From the NCBI GenBank assembly GCA_009733775.1, contig WOGZ01000260.1, positions 1-47,626 of the forward strand: 47,626 nt of DNA, in the 5' to 3' direction. A model generated the notes under the pieces. It made no database searches. It saw only the letters and a list, made by a program, of their open reading frames with translations, and had not been told where the DNA came from. Source of the stretch: Alectoria sarmentosa (lineage: Eukaryota > Ascomycota > Lecanoromycetes > Lecanorales > Parmeliaceae). The position numbers and the translations under genes were made by a program. Shown here in pieces: positions 1-8,816 of the stretch (position 1 is its first letter; each line of letters starts with the position of its first letter).

Positions 1-171
1 TTAAATATCGTAAATATAATTTATTATAATTATTTTCAATTTTATAAAAACGTTAATAAAACATTTTTATAAATTATATCGTTAATTTATCGTTATTAAA
101 AGATTATAAAGTTATATAAATCGTAATAAATCGATTAATTAAAAAACATTATTACGTATTATATATATTAG

Positions 172-337
172 AAAACGAACGTAGAATTAAAATAATGTAT
201 GTGAATTCGATATGAATAAAATTCTATTTATGAAAGATGAAAAGCATATATGAGTATGCAGGCAAGTGCCAAGACACGCTAGGCCCGATCGGGTCCCGGA
301 TGGTAGGTAGAAAGGTAGGAAGGGTGAAATCATGACA
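172..337 (-). repeat. 3' LTR of the retrotransposon remnant, lightly mutated copy
   Basis: The minus-strand start TGTCATGATTTCACCC abuts the polypurine tract. Homology to the second copy at 6,314-6,489 stops exactly at 337, which independently fixes the LTR edge. The inner part (about 236-337) keeps normal G+C, while the outer part toward 172 becomes AT-rich, and bases 1-171 are fully AT-rich. This suggests mutation fades inward from the left. Confidence 0.75.
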
Positions 338-356
338 TTACCCCCTCCTTCAAATC
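338..356 (-). other. Polypurine tract (plus-strand primer)
   Basis: On the minus strand this reads GATTTGAAGGAGGGGGTAA and is immediately followed by the TGT start of the LTR. The position and purine richness fit the primer for plus-strand DNA synthesis in LTR retrotransposons. Confidence 0.65.
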
Positions 357-843
357 GTCATGTTCGCATGGCAAATGTAGTTGAGAAGACGGAGACGTAA
401 ACAAAAGAATAGCCTTGTACCTTCGCATTCCTCTCCTGCAGAATGGGGTGCAATAGAAGAATCGAAAAATCATGAACTTTCTAATGTATGGGATGCCAAA
501 TCCTCGAGGCCTCCATCGACCGCAACTCAGGGTCGAATCTCATGAAAATTGGCTCCGGACGTAGTCAACAGGTATGTGAACAAAGGGAACCAGGTAGAGA
601 ATGATTCTGATAGAAGGGTGTTGAGTGGTGATACCATTTGGTGTTCCTCTCGAAGTAGAAATTTGTCATGCGCATTCTTTGAAAATTCGAATGGGTTTGA
701 ATCGTTCAAAAACGCAATGTCCGATGTTTTGCCGGATCGAGTGTTGGTTGAAATGCGCTAACCGAATGTAGGTTTGCACTGTGGAACTGTCTGGAGATGG
801 TAGAGATAATAGGCCTGCCGCAGGCATAGCGCAGGCCTCTGTG

Positions 844-1176
844 TCAGTCCTTCTCAATAGCCTTCTCCCTGATCTTTTTGCCTCTGCATGGCGCATTTTC
901 ATTCATAGTCATGTGGCCTGTCTTCTGACAGCGGAAGCATTTGTTTTGCTGACGTAGTTGTTCGAGGAATTCTTTTGAATGTACATTTGTTCCATGATAT
1001 CCTCTTGATCCATTCTTACTTGATGTCTTGCTTGAATGTGATGAATCCGTACTATAACCATTATCCTGACGATGATCTGCGTGACTCCCATCGTGTTCGT
1101 GTTGTCGATCTGCAAGGCGCAGATTGATGTCGCATTGTCGTAATTGTTTGACGTAATCCTTGAAGGCCTTAAGCTT
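844..1176 (-). pseudogene. gag C-terminal fragment with imperfect zinc knuckle
   Basis: An open minus-strand frame of about 110 codons between an in-frame TAG (1179-1177) and a TGA (846-844). It begins with a helical charged segment (KLKAFKDYVKQLRQ), passes through a polar Ser/His/Asp-rich linker, and ends in a nucleic-acid-binding knuckle, CFRCQKTGH, followed by a basic tail. Retroviral-type knuckles have the pattern CX2CX4HX4C. Here the first three ligands are present, but the last Cys is 9 residues after the His instead of 5, so the knuckle is damaged or non-canonical. Upstream of the TAG the same frame continues with gag-like residues (SGLKLPNMG) before it is lost in AT-rich DNA. This is a truncated, non-functional gag. 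The family is inferred from the knuckle plus the adjoining LTR and polypurine tract. Confidence 0.6.
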
Positions 1177-1416
1177 CTAACCCATATTAGGGAGTTTCAG
1201 ACCACTTTTTTTTTCTTGCTGTGGTACTGTGATAAAATGATCGATGAATCGTTTCAATTATAATTAAATGATAGCCGTGAACACCTCATTATCAAATAAA
1301 CTTATTTTAATAATTAAATAATAAATCTATTTAATTATAGCCTAAAAACCTCGTATTTTTTTTCGCAGTAATTTAATAACAGTATTTTTTTTAATGTTTT
1401 TGAATTTTAACATTTG

Positions 1417-1464
1417 TATTTCGTTTATCGAATAAAAAATATATTTCGTTTATCGAATAAAAAA
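1417..1464. repeat. Short tandem duplication, 25-bp period
   Basis: Two identical 23-bp copies (TATTTCGTTTATCGAATAAA...) begin at 1417 and 1442. It is a small direct duplication inside the AT-rich block. Confidence 0.7.
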
Positions 1465-2699
1465 GTACTTAAACGAGAGATGTTTAATCTTTTTATAAAA
1501 AATTTATATAAATATAATCGTAAACATTTTATAACGAAAAGATAATTAACGATTTATAAAATCTTTATTAAAAAACGTTACATGAAATCACAAATTCAAA
1601 TACTTAAATCGAATTAAGTTAATTATATTCTTTTTTAATACGATAATAATCGATAATAATTTTTTACACGTATAAGTTTTGAGAATTTTCAACATATTCT
1701 TCGTTTTATTTTAAAAAACTCGATTTTTTATAACAACTTCATTAATTAATAAATCTTTATTAAAACGCAATAAAAAATCGCATTGTGAAAATTAATAAAT
1801 AATGAAAGCGTAAATAATTATCGCTTTTTAATTAATTAATAAAATGTGTCGAAAGAATATATTTATAATTACATAAAAAAAGTCGTATTAACTTTATTTT
1901 AATTATGAAAGTAATACATTAAATAATTCTCGAATACGAAACGACGATAAGAAAATATAATAAATAATGAAAAAAAAGATTTTCTCGAAGCAATAAAAAA
2001 AATTAACGATACGAATATTATATTATAATATAAGTTTAAAAATATATTTAATAATGAAATTTTTTAAAATAAAAAAAAGCGATATATCATTAATATATAT
2101 AAAATATACGACTTTTTAAAAAGATTTATTTATATATTTATCGAATATTCGAATATTACGCATAACGCGAAAGTATAAAATTATACTCGTTTTTATCAAA
2201 ATCTTAAAATCTACTTTTCGTCGAATTAATACATTTTCGCAGATAACGTATATATTAACATAAAGTATTTAATTTCGTTATATAAAACTTCGTATACGAG
2301 ACGAAAAAGAATTCGTAAATTTAATAAAAGACTTTTCAACGTTAAAATAAATATCGAATATACATTTAATATTTTCAAAAAAAAATGAAAAAATTTAATA
2401 AAATTAAAATTAATATTAAATAATAATAAGTAATACGAACTTGCTTATATATAAATTATCGTTTACATTATTCTTTATAACATATTTATAATTCTCGACG
2501 ATATTTGAATTAAAAAAAAAAAAAAAGAGTTGAAAAAAACGATAAAAAATATGATAAAAAGTTTTTTAATCTTACGTTTCGATAGCGATATAAGAGTTAT
2601 AATAAAAAAAAAGTTATAAAAGTCATAATACTTGATAAAATAAATTATTAATTTATATATATTAAAAAAATAAGTTGTTAAAAGAGATGCGAGCGCAAA

Positions 2700-3140
2700 A
2701 ATCGAAATTTAAAATTTTGTAAAATAAAAGTTTTGAAAAAATATATGTATTTCTGATAACTAACTTTAATGCGCAATTTTTAAATATATAAAATTTATAA
2801 AATACACTCATTTTCGATAAAAAACTCACGATGTTTTTTATTAAAATATTTTTGTATTAACGAAAAAGCGATTTCTTTTTCGCGTCGCATTTTTTTTCAT
2901 TTATGCTTTATAAAAAAAAAATGAAAAAAATTCAAAAAATGTGAAATCAAAATTTCGAAAAAATATACGTATTTTTGATGATTAACTTTAATGCGCAATT
3001 TTTAAGTGTGTAAAGTTTATAAAATACACTTATTTTCGATAAAAAACTCACGATGTTTTTTATCGAAATATTTTTATATTAATGAAAAAGCGATTTTTTC
3101 TCCGCGTCGCATTTTTTTTCGTTTATGCTTTTAAAAAAAA
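2700..3140. repeat. Two tandem copies of a ~222-bp unit
   Basis: GAAAAAATATA followed by GTATTT occurs at 2735 and again at 2957, a period of 222 bp. Shared landmarks in both copies are TTTAATGCGCAATTTTTAA, AAAACTCACGATGTTTTTTAT and CGCGTCGCATTTTTTTTC. Most visible differences are transitions, for example ATATATG versus ATATACG and AAATATATAAAATT versus AAGTGTGTAAAGTT. Confidence 0.8.
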
Positions 3141-4767
3141 ATTAAAAATTTAAATGTGATATTATTAAAATAATTCAATATATATAAAAATAATAACGTA
3201 AAACGAAAGCGATATATAATATAAAAATATGTATAAATAAATTTAAATAAAGCGCTCAATATATTATCGATTTTAATGCTTTTTATATAAATCGAAATTT
3301 ATAATTTGATTTTATATCGAATTCGCTATATGTTTTATAATTTTATAATCGTTATTATTATTTTATTATCTTCATTTTAAAACGCAATAATCTTTTTTTA
3401 TTTTCGTTAATTTTATTTTCGTTTTTATTAATCAAAATTTAAGAGTTAATTATTTGAATAATATAATAATGCTTTCGTTATTATTTTTCGAATTCAAAAA
3501 ATTTTCATCGTTTTTTTCTATTTATTCTCGCACGAGCGTTTTTTATTTTGAATTATTTAAGTATAAATTTCGTTATAATAAAACGATTTTTGAATAATTT
3601 TCAATAGTCACGTCGAGATTTGTCGTTAAATTCGTTATCGAAATTTTTTGCGATCAATCTTTTATTTTTACTTCGAATTTTTAATATAATCTTTTTTATT
3701 TTCTCTTTGAAAAATTATTTAATAAATTTAATGAGCTTTACGAAGCTTTACTTTATAATCTTTATCGAAATTGTTTTAACTCGATTTGAAATGAAAGTTT
3801 GAGATTGTTAAGATTGCGATTTGATCTTCGAAACATTATTAAATTATAAAAAGTCTTTATTTAATAATAAAGAAAGAATTATAATCGTAATTAAAACTTT
3901 CGTTATTTTTTTTTGATCGCAGCAATAAGCGAATGTGTTAAATATTAAAACTTTATATTAAACGCATTTTTACTCTTTTTATTCTCAATTTCATATATAA
4001 ATATCGCGTTTTCTTTTTAATTTTTTAACGATTTCTCGTTCGCATTATTATTATCATTATAATTTTCGAAATTTGTTTTTTTTATAATCGATTTATCGCG
4101 ACGAGATAATTGATCGAATTTAATAATGATGAAAGAATTAATGTCGAAATAATTATAAAAGACGTTTTCGAATTCGTAAAATTATAAACATTTTTTGAAT
4201 ATATATTTATTAATTATGATATTATAAAAATCGTTTAAATCGTATTTTTTATAAATTTCAACATCGATATTCTAATTAAATTCTTCGATTTTCATTTTTA
4301 TATTTTTATATTTTTTCATTATATTATTCATTTTATTAACGATTTTTTTTTTATTATTATTTTTTTATTAACGAAATCGATTTTTTAAAGTATTTTTTTA
4401 ACGACTTTTATATACACATTTGTGAATTATATTTTATAATTCACTGCGTTATTAACATCATTGCGTTTATTAAATCACTTTATTATAAATTTTATATTTT
4501 GTTTCACTCATTTAATAAATATAACGCGAGGTTTTTTGAAAATGAAAACGTTTTTAATAACTTTCGTTTATGGCATTGCGATAATATAAAGATCGTATAA
4601 AAAATAAAAAATAAAAGAAAGAATATAAACTTGTAAAAAGTTATCGTAGCATTGAATTATAATAGTAATATGTTAATAAAAAAGATATATACGACTTAAA
4701 TTTTACACGAATACGTTAAAAAATATACGAAATTCTTCACAAATCATAATTTAAATAATTATTTAAT

Positions 4768-4801
4768 CATTTAAATGTTATTTTAAAATAACATTTAAAT
4801 G
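4768..4801. repeat. Perfect 34-bp AT palindrome
   Basis: Two 17-base arms, CATTTAAATGTTATTTT and its exact reverse complement, meet without a spacer. It lies 4 bp from the hairpin element at 4806-4894 and could be part of the same insertion or of its target. Confidence 0.75.
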
Positions 4802-4805
4802 AATA

Positions 4806-4894
4806 GTGCTCTCGTAATCGCGGGATTAAATAAGCGATTTGTTATTAATAGTTAATAACAAATCGCTCATTTGGTCCCGCGATTACGAGAGCAC
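4806..4894. mobile_element. Hairpin element (MITE-like), 42-bp arms around 5-bp loop
   Basis: The arms run 4806-4847 and 4853-4894 with ATAGT as loop. The outer ends GTGCTCTCGTAATCGCGGGA are perfectly inverted. Only three arm positions mismatch, and all three are transitions of the RIP type: left TT against right CC, and left A against right G. The high G+C of the ends contrasts with the surroundings. This is the form of a miniature inverted-repeat element reduced to its terminal repeats. The end sequence is loosely reminiscent of pogo/Fot1-type termini, but no target duplication is clear, so the superfamily is unassigned. Confidence 0.55.
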
Positions 4895-5384
4895 AGCAAA
4901 AAAAAGTAATTTAAAACTCTTTAATGTATCATTAAAAACGACGTGTAATTATACGTGTTAAATGTGAAATTTTTTGCTATTCGAATAATTGTAAAGACGT
5001 AATAATTGCCGTATATTTGATTAAAAATTCGTCGAAGATTTTTTTTTTTTTTATGTTGAAATTCGAATCATGAAATCTCGCATCGAATGTTTTATACGAA
5101 TTAAATTCGTTATACATATTATCAAAATCTTCGAGCATTTTTTAAGCGATAATGTAAAGTTTTATAATGTTATTTTTATTTAAATGTCGTATTTTAATAA
5201 TATTAAATATAACTAATTTATAATAATTTTATATATAATTTATACGAGATTGCTTTATAAAAAAAAGCATCGCATTTACTTTAAATTTAATTTATAAATG
5301 TAATTATCAAATTTTTCATTTAAAAACATCTTTATAAAACTCATTTACGTTAATATAATACTTATTATTTTCTTATAAAACAAA

Positions 5385-5715
5385 CGTAAATCTCGAATCT
5401 TTTAAAGCTTTCAAATTTGATTTTATATAAAATGATAAAAAGATAAACGCAAATCTTTATTTTATTAAATCTTTTATATTTGATTTTATATTAAACGATG
5501 AAGAGATAAACGTAAATTTTTAATTTATTAAATTAATGTTAAACGTTAAAGAAACAAACGCAAATTTCGAATTTGTTAAATCTTTCATATTTGATTTGAT
5601 GTTAAACGCTGAAGAAATAAACGTAAATCTCTATTTTATTAAGTCTTTTTAATTTATATTCGTGTTAAACGCTAAAGAAATAAACGTAAATCTCTATTTT
5701 ATTAAATCTTTTAGA
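5385..5715. repeat. Minisatellite, ~62-bp unit, five to six degenerate copies
   Basis: The motif ACGTAAATCTCT (variants ACGCAAATCTTT, ACGTAAATTTTT, ACGCAAATTTCG) recurs at roughly 5385, 5447, 5508, 5558, 5620 and 5682. It is usually followed by ATTTTATTAAATCTTTTA and then TGTTAAACGCTGAAG-like sequence. One unit near 5508-5558 is shortened. The last two copies are the most alike. Confidence 0.75.
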
Positions 5716-6313
5716 CTTTTTTTAACGTTTTTTTTAATGTATCGCAATAAAGATTTTATTTTCTTTTTTATAAACTTCTTTTTTTTATTATCGAAATTAT
5801 ATATTTCTTTTTCTTTTTTTAATTATAATTGAGTTATTTGATCGAATAATTCTTTCGTCGTGAAACGATATTAATTTCGTAATTGTTTAAAATGATGAAA
5901 TGTGTTAATTTTCTGCTATAATTAAATTTGAAATTGTTAAATTTAATCGTATAATTATTAAATTATCGATTTTATCTCTCGATTTTCTTAAATAATAATC
6001 ATATAATTTTCTTGAAAATAAATATATTATTTAATATGTTTTTTTTTCGCTTTCTGCTTCGCATTAAGCTTCGCATTTTTCGCATTAAAATCGATATAAT
6101 AATTCTCTTATTTAATATAATCGTTTATAAATTTAATTATAATGTTTACTTAATGTCTTAATGTTTTAATGTCTTATTTATTTAATATCTTATTTGAGAT
6201 CTTATTTGCTTTCTTTACTTAATGTCTTATTTATTTTCTTACTTAAAACGTTTAAAAGACTTTTTAACGATTAAACGTCGTCGCAATTAAGAAGAATAAA
6301 TAAAATTATATTA

Positions 6314-6489
6314 AAAACGAACGTAAAATCAAAATAATGTATATAAATTCGATATAAATAAAATTTTATTTATAAAAATTTATGTAAGATAAAAAGTATA
6401 TATAAATATATAAATAAGTATTAAAATACGCTAAACTCGATCGAATCTCGAATTATAAATAAAAAAATAGAAAAAATAAAATTATAATA
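6314..6489 (-). repeat. RIP-mutated copy of the LTR at 172-337
   Basis: It aligns end to end with 172-337, with one 10-base insertion here. Over 236-337 versus 6388-6489 about 36 of 102 positions differ. About 35 of these are G-to-A or C-to-T changes from the upstream copy to this one, plus one transversion, and the four CpG sites in that stretch are kept. Nothing recognisable of the element follows, so it is either a solo LTR or part of an element mutated beyond recognition. Confidence 0.8.
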
Positions 6490-7440
6490 ATATATAATAA
6501 ATAATAATAACACATTTATTAAAAATATAATTAAATTGTTTTTTAAAAAAGTTTTTCGTATATACGAATTATTTATATTAATAATATTCGATCGAAATTC
6601 ACAATTTGTTATTATAATATATATATATATATATATTTTTATAAAAAATTTAATATTTAAATTAAATTATTTACGATTTTTTATCTTAAAATAAACGAAT
6701 AAATAAAATAAAATAATTAAAATTTAAAACGTTATTTGCGAATTTATTATAATTATATACAAAATAATTAAATTAAATAAATATTTATAATCGAATTTAT
6801 AAATAATAATTACGTTTTAATTTTTACGAATATATCGCTCTTTTATATAAATAAAAAATTTCATTTTTATATAAATTTTAATTTTAATATTATTAATTAC
6901 GTTATTATTTAAAAACGTTTAAATGTTATAAAAATAAAAAATATTATTAATTATATAAGAGATATTCTCGTTTTTATACGCAATAAATTTAATAAAATAT
7001 AATTAATTATAATCGAATAAATTGATCGTTATAGAAAAAATATAACGTTTAAAAAAACGATTTCGTTTTTTTTAATAACATAAATATCGTTATCGATAAT
7101 TTATTTAAAAAATTAAACGATAAAGTATTCGACTTATTTAAAATTATATTCGTTATTAATTCTTTTTATAAATTAAAATTATTTAAAATTATAAGAATTT
7201 ATAACGTCTTTTATTTTAAATTTTTAATATATTAATTTAAATTAATAATTTTAAACTTTTATCGAACTAGAATTAAAATTAAAAAAAATAAAATTTAATA
7301 AAATTTTAAAAAGTTTTTATAAAAATCTTGATTATAAAATTAAATTAATTAAATAAATATTTCGAAATTGCTTTAACAAGCGAGTTTAAATAATTAAGTT
7401 TAAAGATTTTAATACGAAGCTCTAAATTTACAAATTACTG

Positions 7441-8549
7441 AAATTACTTATATCGATGTTTACTTTATTTTCATGAAATCCGACATTCCTATTTCCACTG
7501 CGCTAATCGGCTTAACTTCGGCAAGCCGTGGACGCCTTTTCGATACAGCCGAGGAGGGCAACGTTAAACAAGGTTTGTCAAACTTGAGCGGACTTTGTCC
7601 CTTCAATTGACAACAGAACCTCAGAGCCCTCATAATGTTCTGTTTAAGGGCTTGGGTACCCCTGCTATTCCTGCCAACCAATGCGAGCCCGGTGTTAGTA
7701 TCTCGTCTGCGTCAATCATTCAAGAGTGGCATTATCAAGACAATATGCTGAAGGTCATCTCCAGATTCGTCGTGTCTTTCTTCATCCTGACCTACTTCCT
7801 CAACCGACCATGCATCTGTTCGTTCCAATCTTCTGCTTGTAAATAAGATATACTGAGCTGACAATCTTCGAAGACTGCTCTGCGCTCCTCTTGATTTTAT
7901 TCATCTCGTCCTGTTCGTGGAGAGACCAGTGCCTCTTTGATATACACAGCAATTGGTTTGAGACAAAATACCTTGCTTCACCACTGTCGAATGGTTTATC
8001 GAATGTTACAGATTGGTCGGCATCGACTGCAGATGGAGTTGTTGGGGATGGCTCGTTTCTCGTAACGGCTATCCAAGAGACGGCGTCGGCTCTAGTCGGT
8101 GCGGCTTTAGAAGAGATGAAGAGAAGGATGGCACACAAAGCGGAGTGGACCGGCATTGGTCTCGGATGGATGAGGAGCTTTCTCGGGGCCAGGCAGTGGA
8201 GACTGCCGTGCGTTGACGTCTACGTACGACTGTGAAGACGATGCGTCGGTTAATGCCCTGGAATGAAGGCAAGGCATTTATGATGGCGGGAGCGGGTGTT
8301 GTCGGCTTTGTAGGAACTGTCGGGTGGTTTGCTTGCATCTAGCGAATTGGGGTCTCTGGGCAAAAACAGCGGCTTAGGATAGCTTAGCTAGGTACAGGGT
8401 TTTCTAAAGTACTCGTTCTAGACAAACCGGTTCTTTTATTGGAGACAGCATTGCTCTCGTCACGGTGGTGACGGAGACGTATGTGTTTGTTTGTTGTCCC
8501 ATTATCACACGACTAGAATCAACCACATTCTCCAAAGACGAAACATTGC
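7441..8549. other. Unassigned normal-GC region with weak ORFs
   Basis: Base composition changes abruptly to ordinary fungal values near 7,440. Several overlapping open frames occur (plus 7891-8235; minus 7800-8156 and 8069-8338), but none has a recognisable domain. The best coding feel is a short plus-strand stretch ending at 8340 (MRRLMPWNEGKAF, then a Gly/Val-rich hydrophobic segment and WFACI), which could be the C-terminal membrane segment of a spliced gene. A convincing exon chain could not be built. It may be a small lineage-specific gene, a decayed gene, or only the promoter of the downstream aminopeptidase. Confidence 0.3.
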
Positions 8550-8816
8550 ATGCTTCCGTTCCACAGCCGTAGAGGTCTGGTCAGGGTGATTACAAGAACC
8601 CACCTCCCAAATTCGAAATCCAACGGGCCATTGCAGCCTTTGCGAGCGGGGAACCTTCGCTCTCCGCACTTACACCTACGAGGCAGTCTTGTCTTCTGTG
8701 ATCTACACAAGCGTAAGGCCTCACTTTCGAACCGTCCTTCATCAGCCAGTCAAAGTCTGAGCTTTTCAAACTCGTCATTTCCTTCGATCAAGCTTCGACG
8801 CAGGTCTGTAACCACT
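8550..8816 (+). other. In-frame basic N-terminal extension of the aminopeptidase
   Basis: From an ATG at 8550 the frame stays open for 89 codons directly into the conserved ATG at 8817. The extension holds 16 Arg/Lys and only one acidic residue, with many Ser and Leu. This is the composition of a mitochondrial presequence. Whether the upstream ATG is transcribed and used cannot be read from the sequence. The stretch may simply be 5' UTR. Confidence 0.35.

Larger units (their letters stand above)
172..1215 (-). mobile_element. LTR-retrotransposon remnant, gag fragment plus 3' LTR, no pol
   Basis: A block of normal base composition embedded in AT-rich DNA. Read on the minus strand it gives, in order, a gag-like reading frame with a zinc knuckle (1176-844), about 490 bp of non-coding sequence, a polypurine tract (356-338), and an LTR whose first bases are TGTCATGA (337 downward). 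That is the 3' end of an LTR retrotransposon. No protease, reverse transcriptase or integrase lies between gag and the polypurine tract, so this is either an internally deleted copy or a gag-only non-autonomous element. The right edge near 1,215 is where the AT-rich block begins and the gag frame is lost. The left end of the LTR cannot be fixed because no terminal TG is visible near 165-172. The superfamily (Ty3 or Ty1 type) cannot be told from this fragment. Confidence 0.7.
1216..7440. other. AT-rich, RIP-decayed repeat block without genes
   Basis: About 6.2 kb of extremely AT-rich sequence. Stop codons occur in every frame, and the few remaining Cs are often in CpG, as expected when RIP mutates CpA preferentially and spares CpG. 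The only open frame above 60 codons (3620-3802) is a low-complexity Phe/Ile/Leu string and is not credible. The block contains old transposon material, shown by the LTR copy at 6,314-6,489, the hairpin element at 4,806-4,894, and direct repeats listed separately. Reading-frame remains of pol could not be recognised. Confidence 0.8.

Noticed and set aside
3620..3802. 60-codon ORF in the AT-rich block
   Set aside because: Almost only Phe, Ile, Leu, Asn and Lys, as chance AT-rich frames give. No start context or homology is visible.
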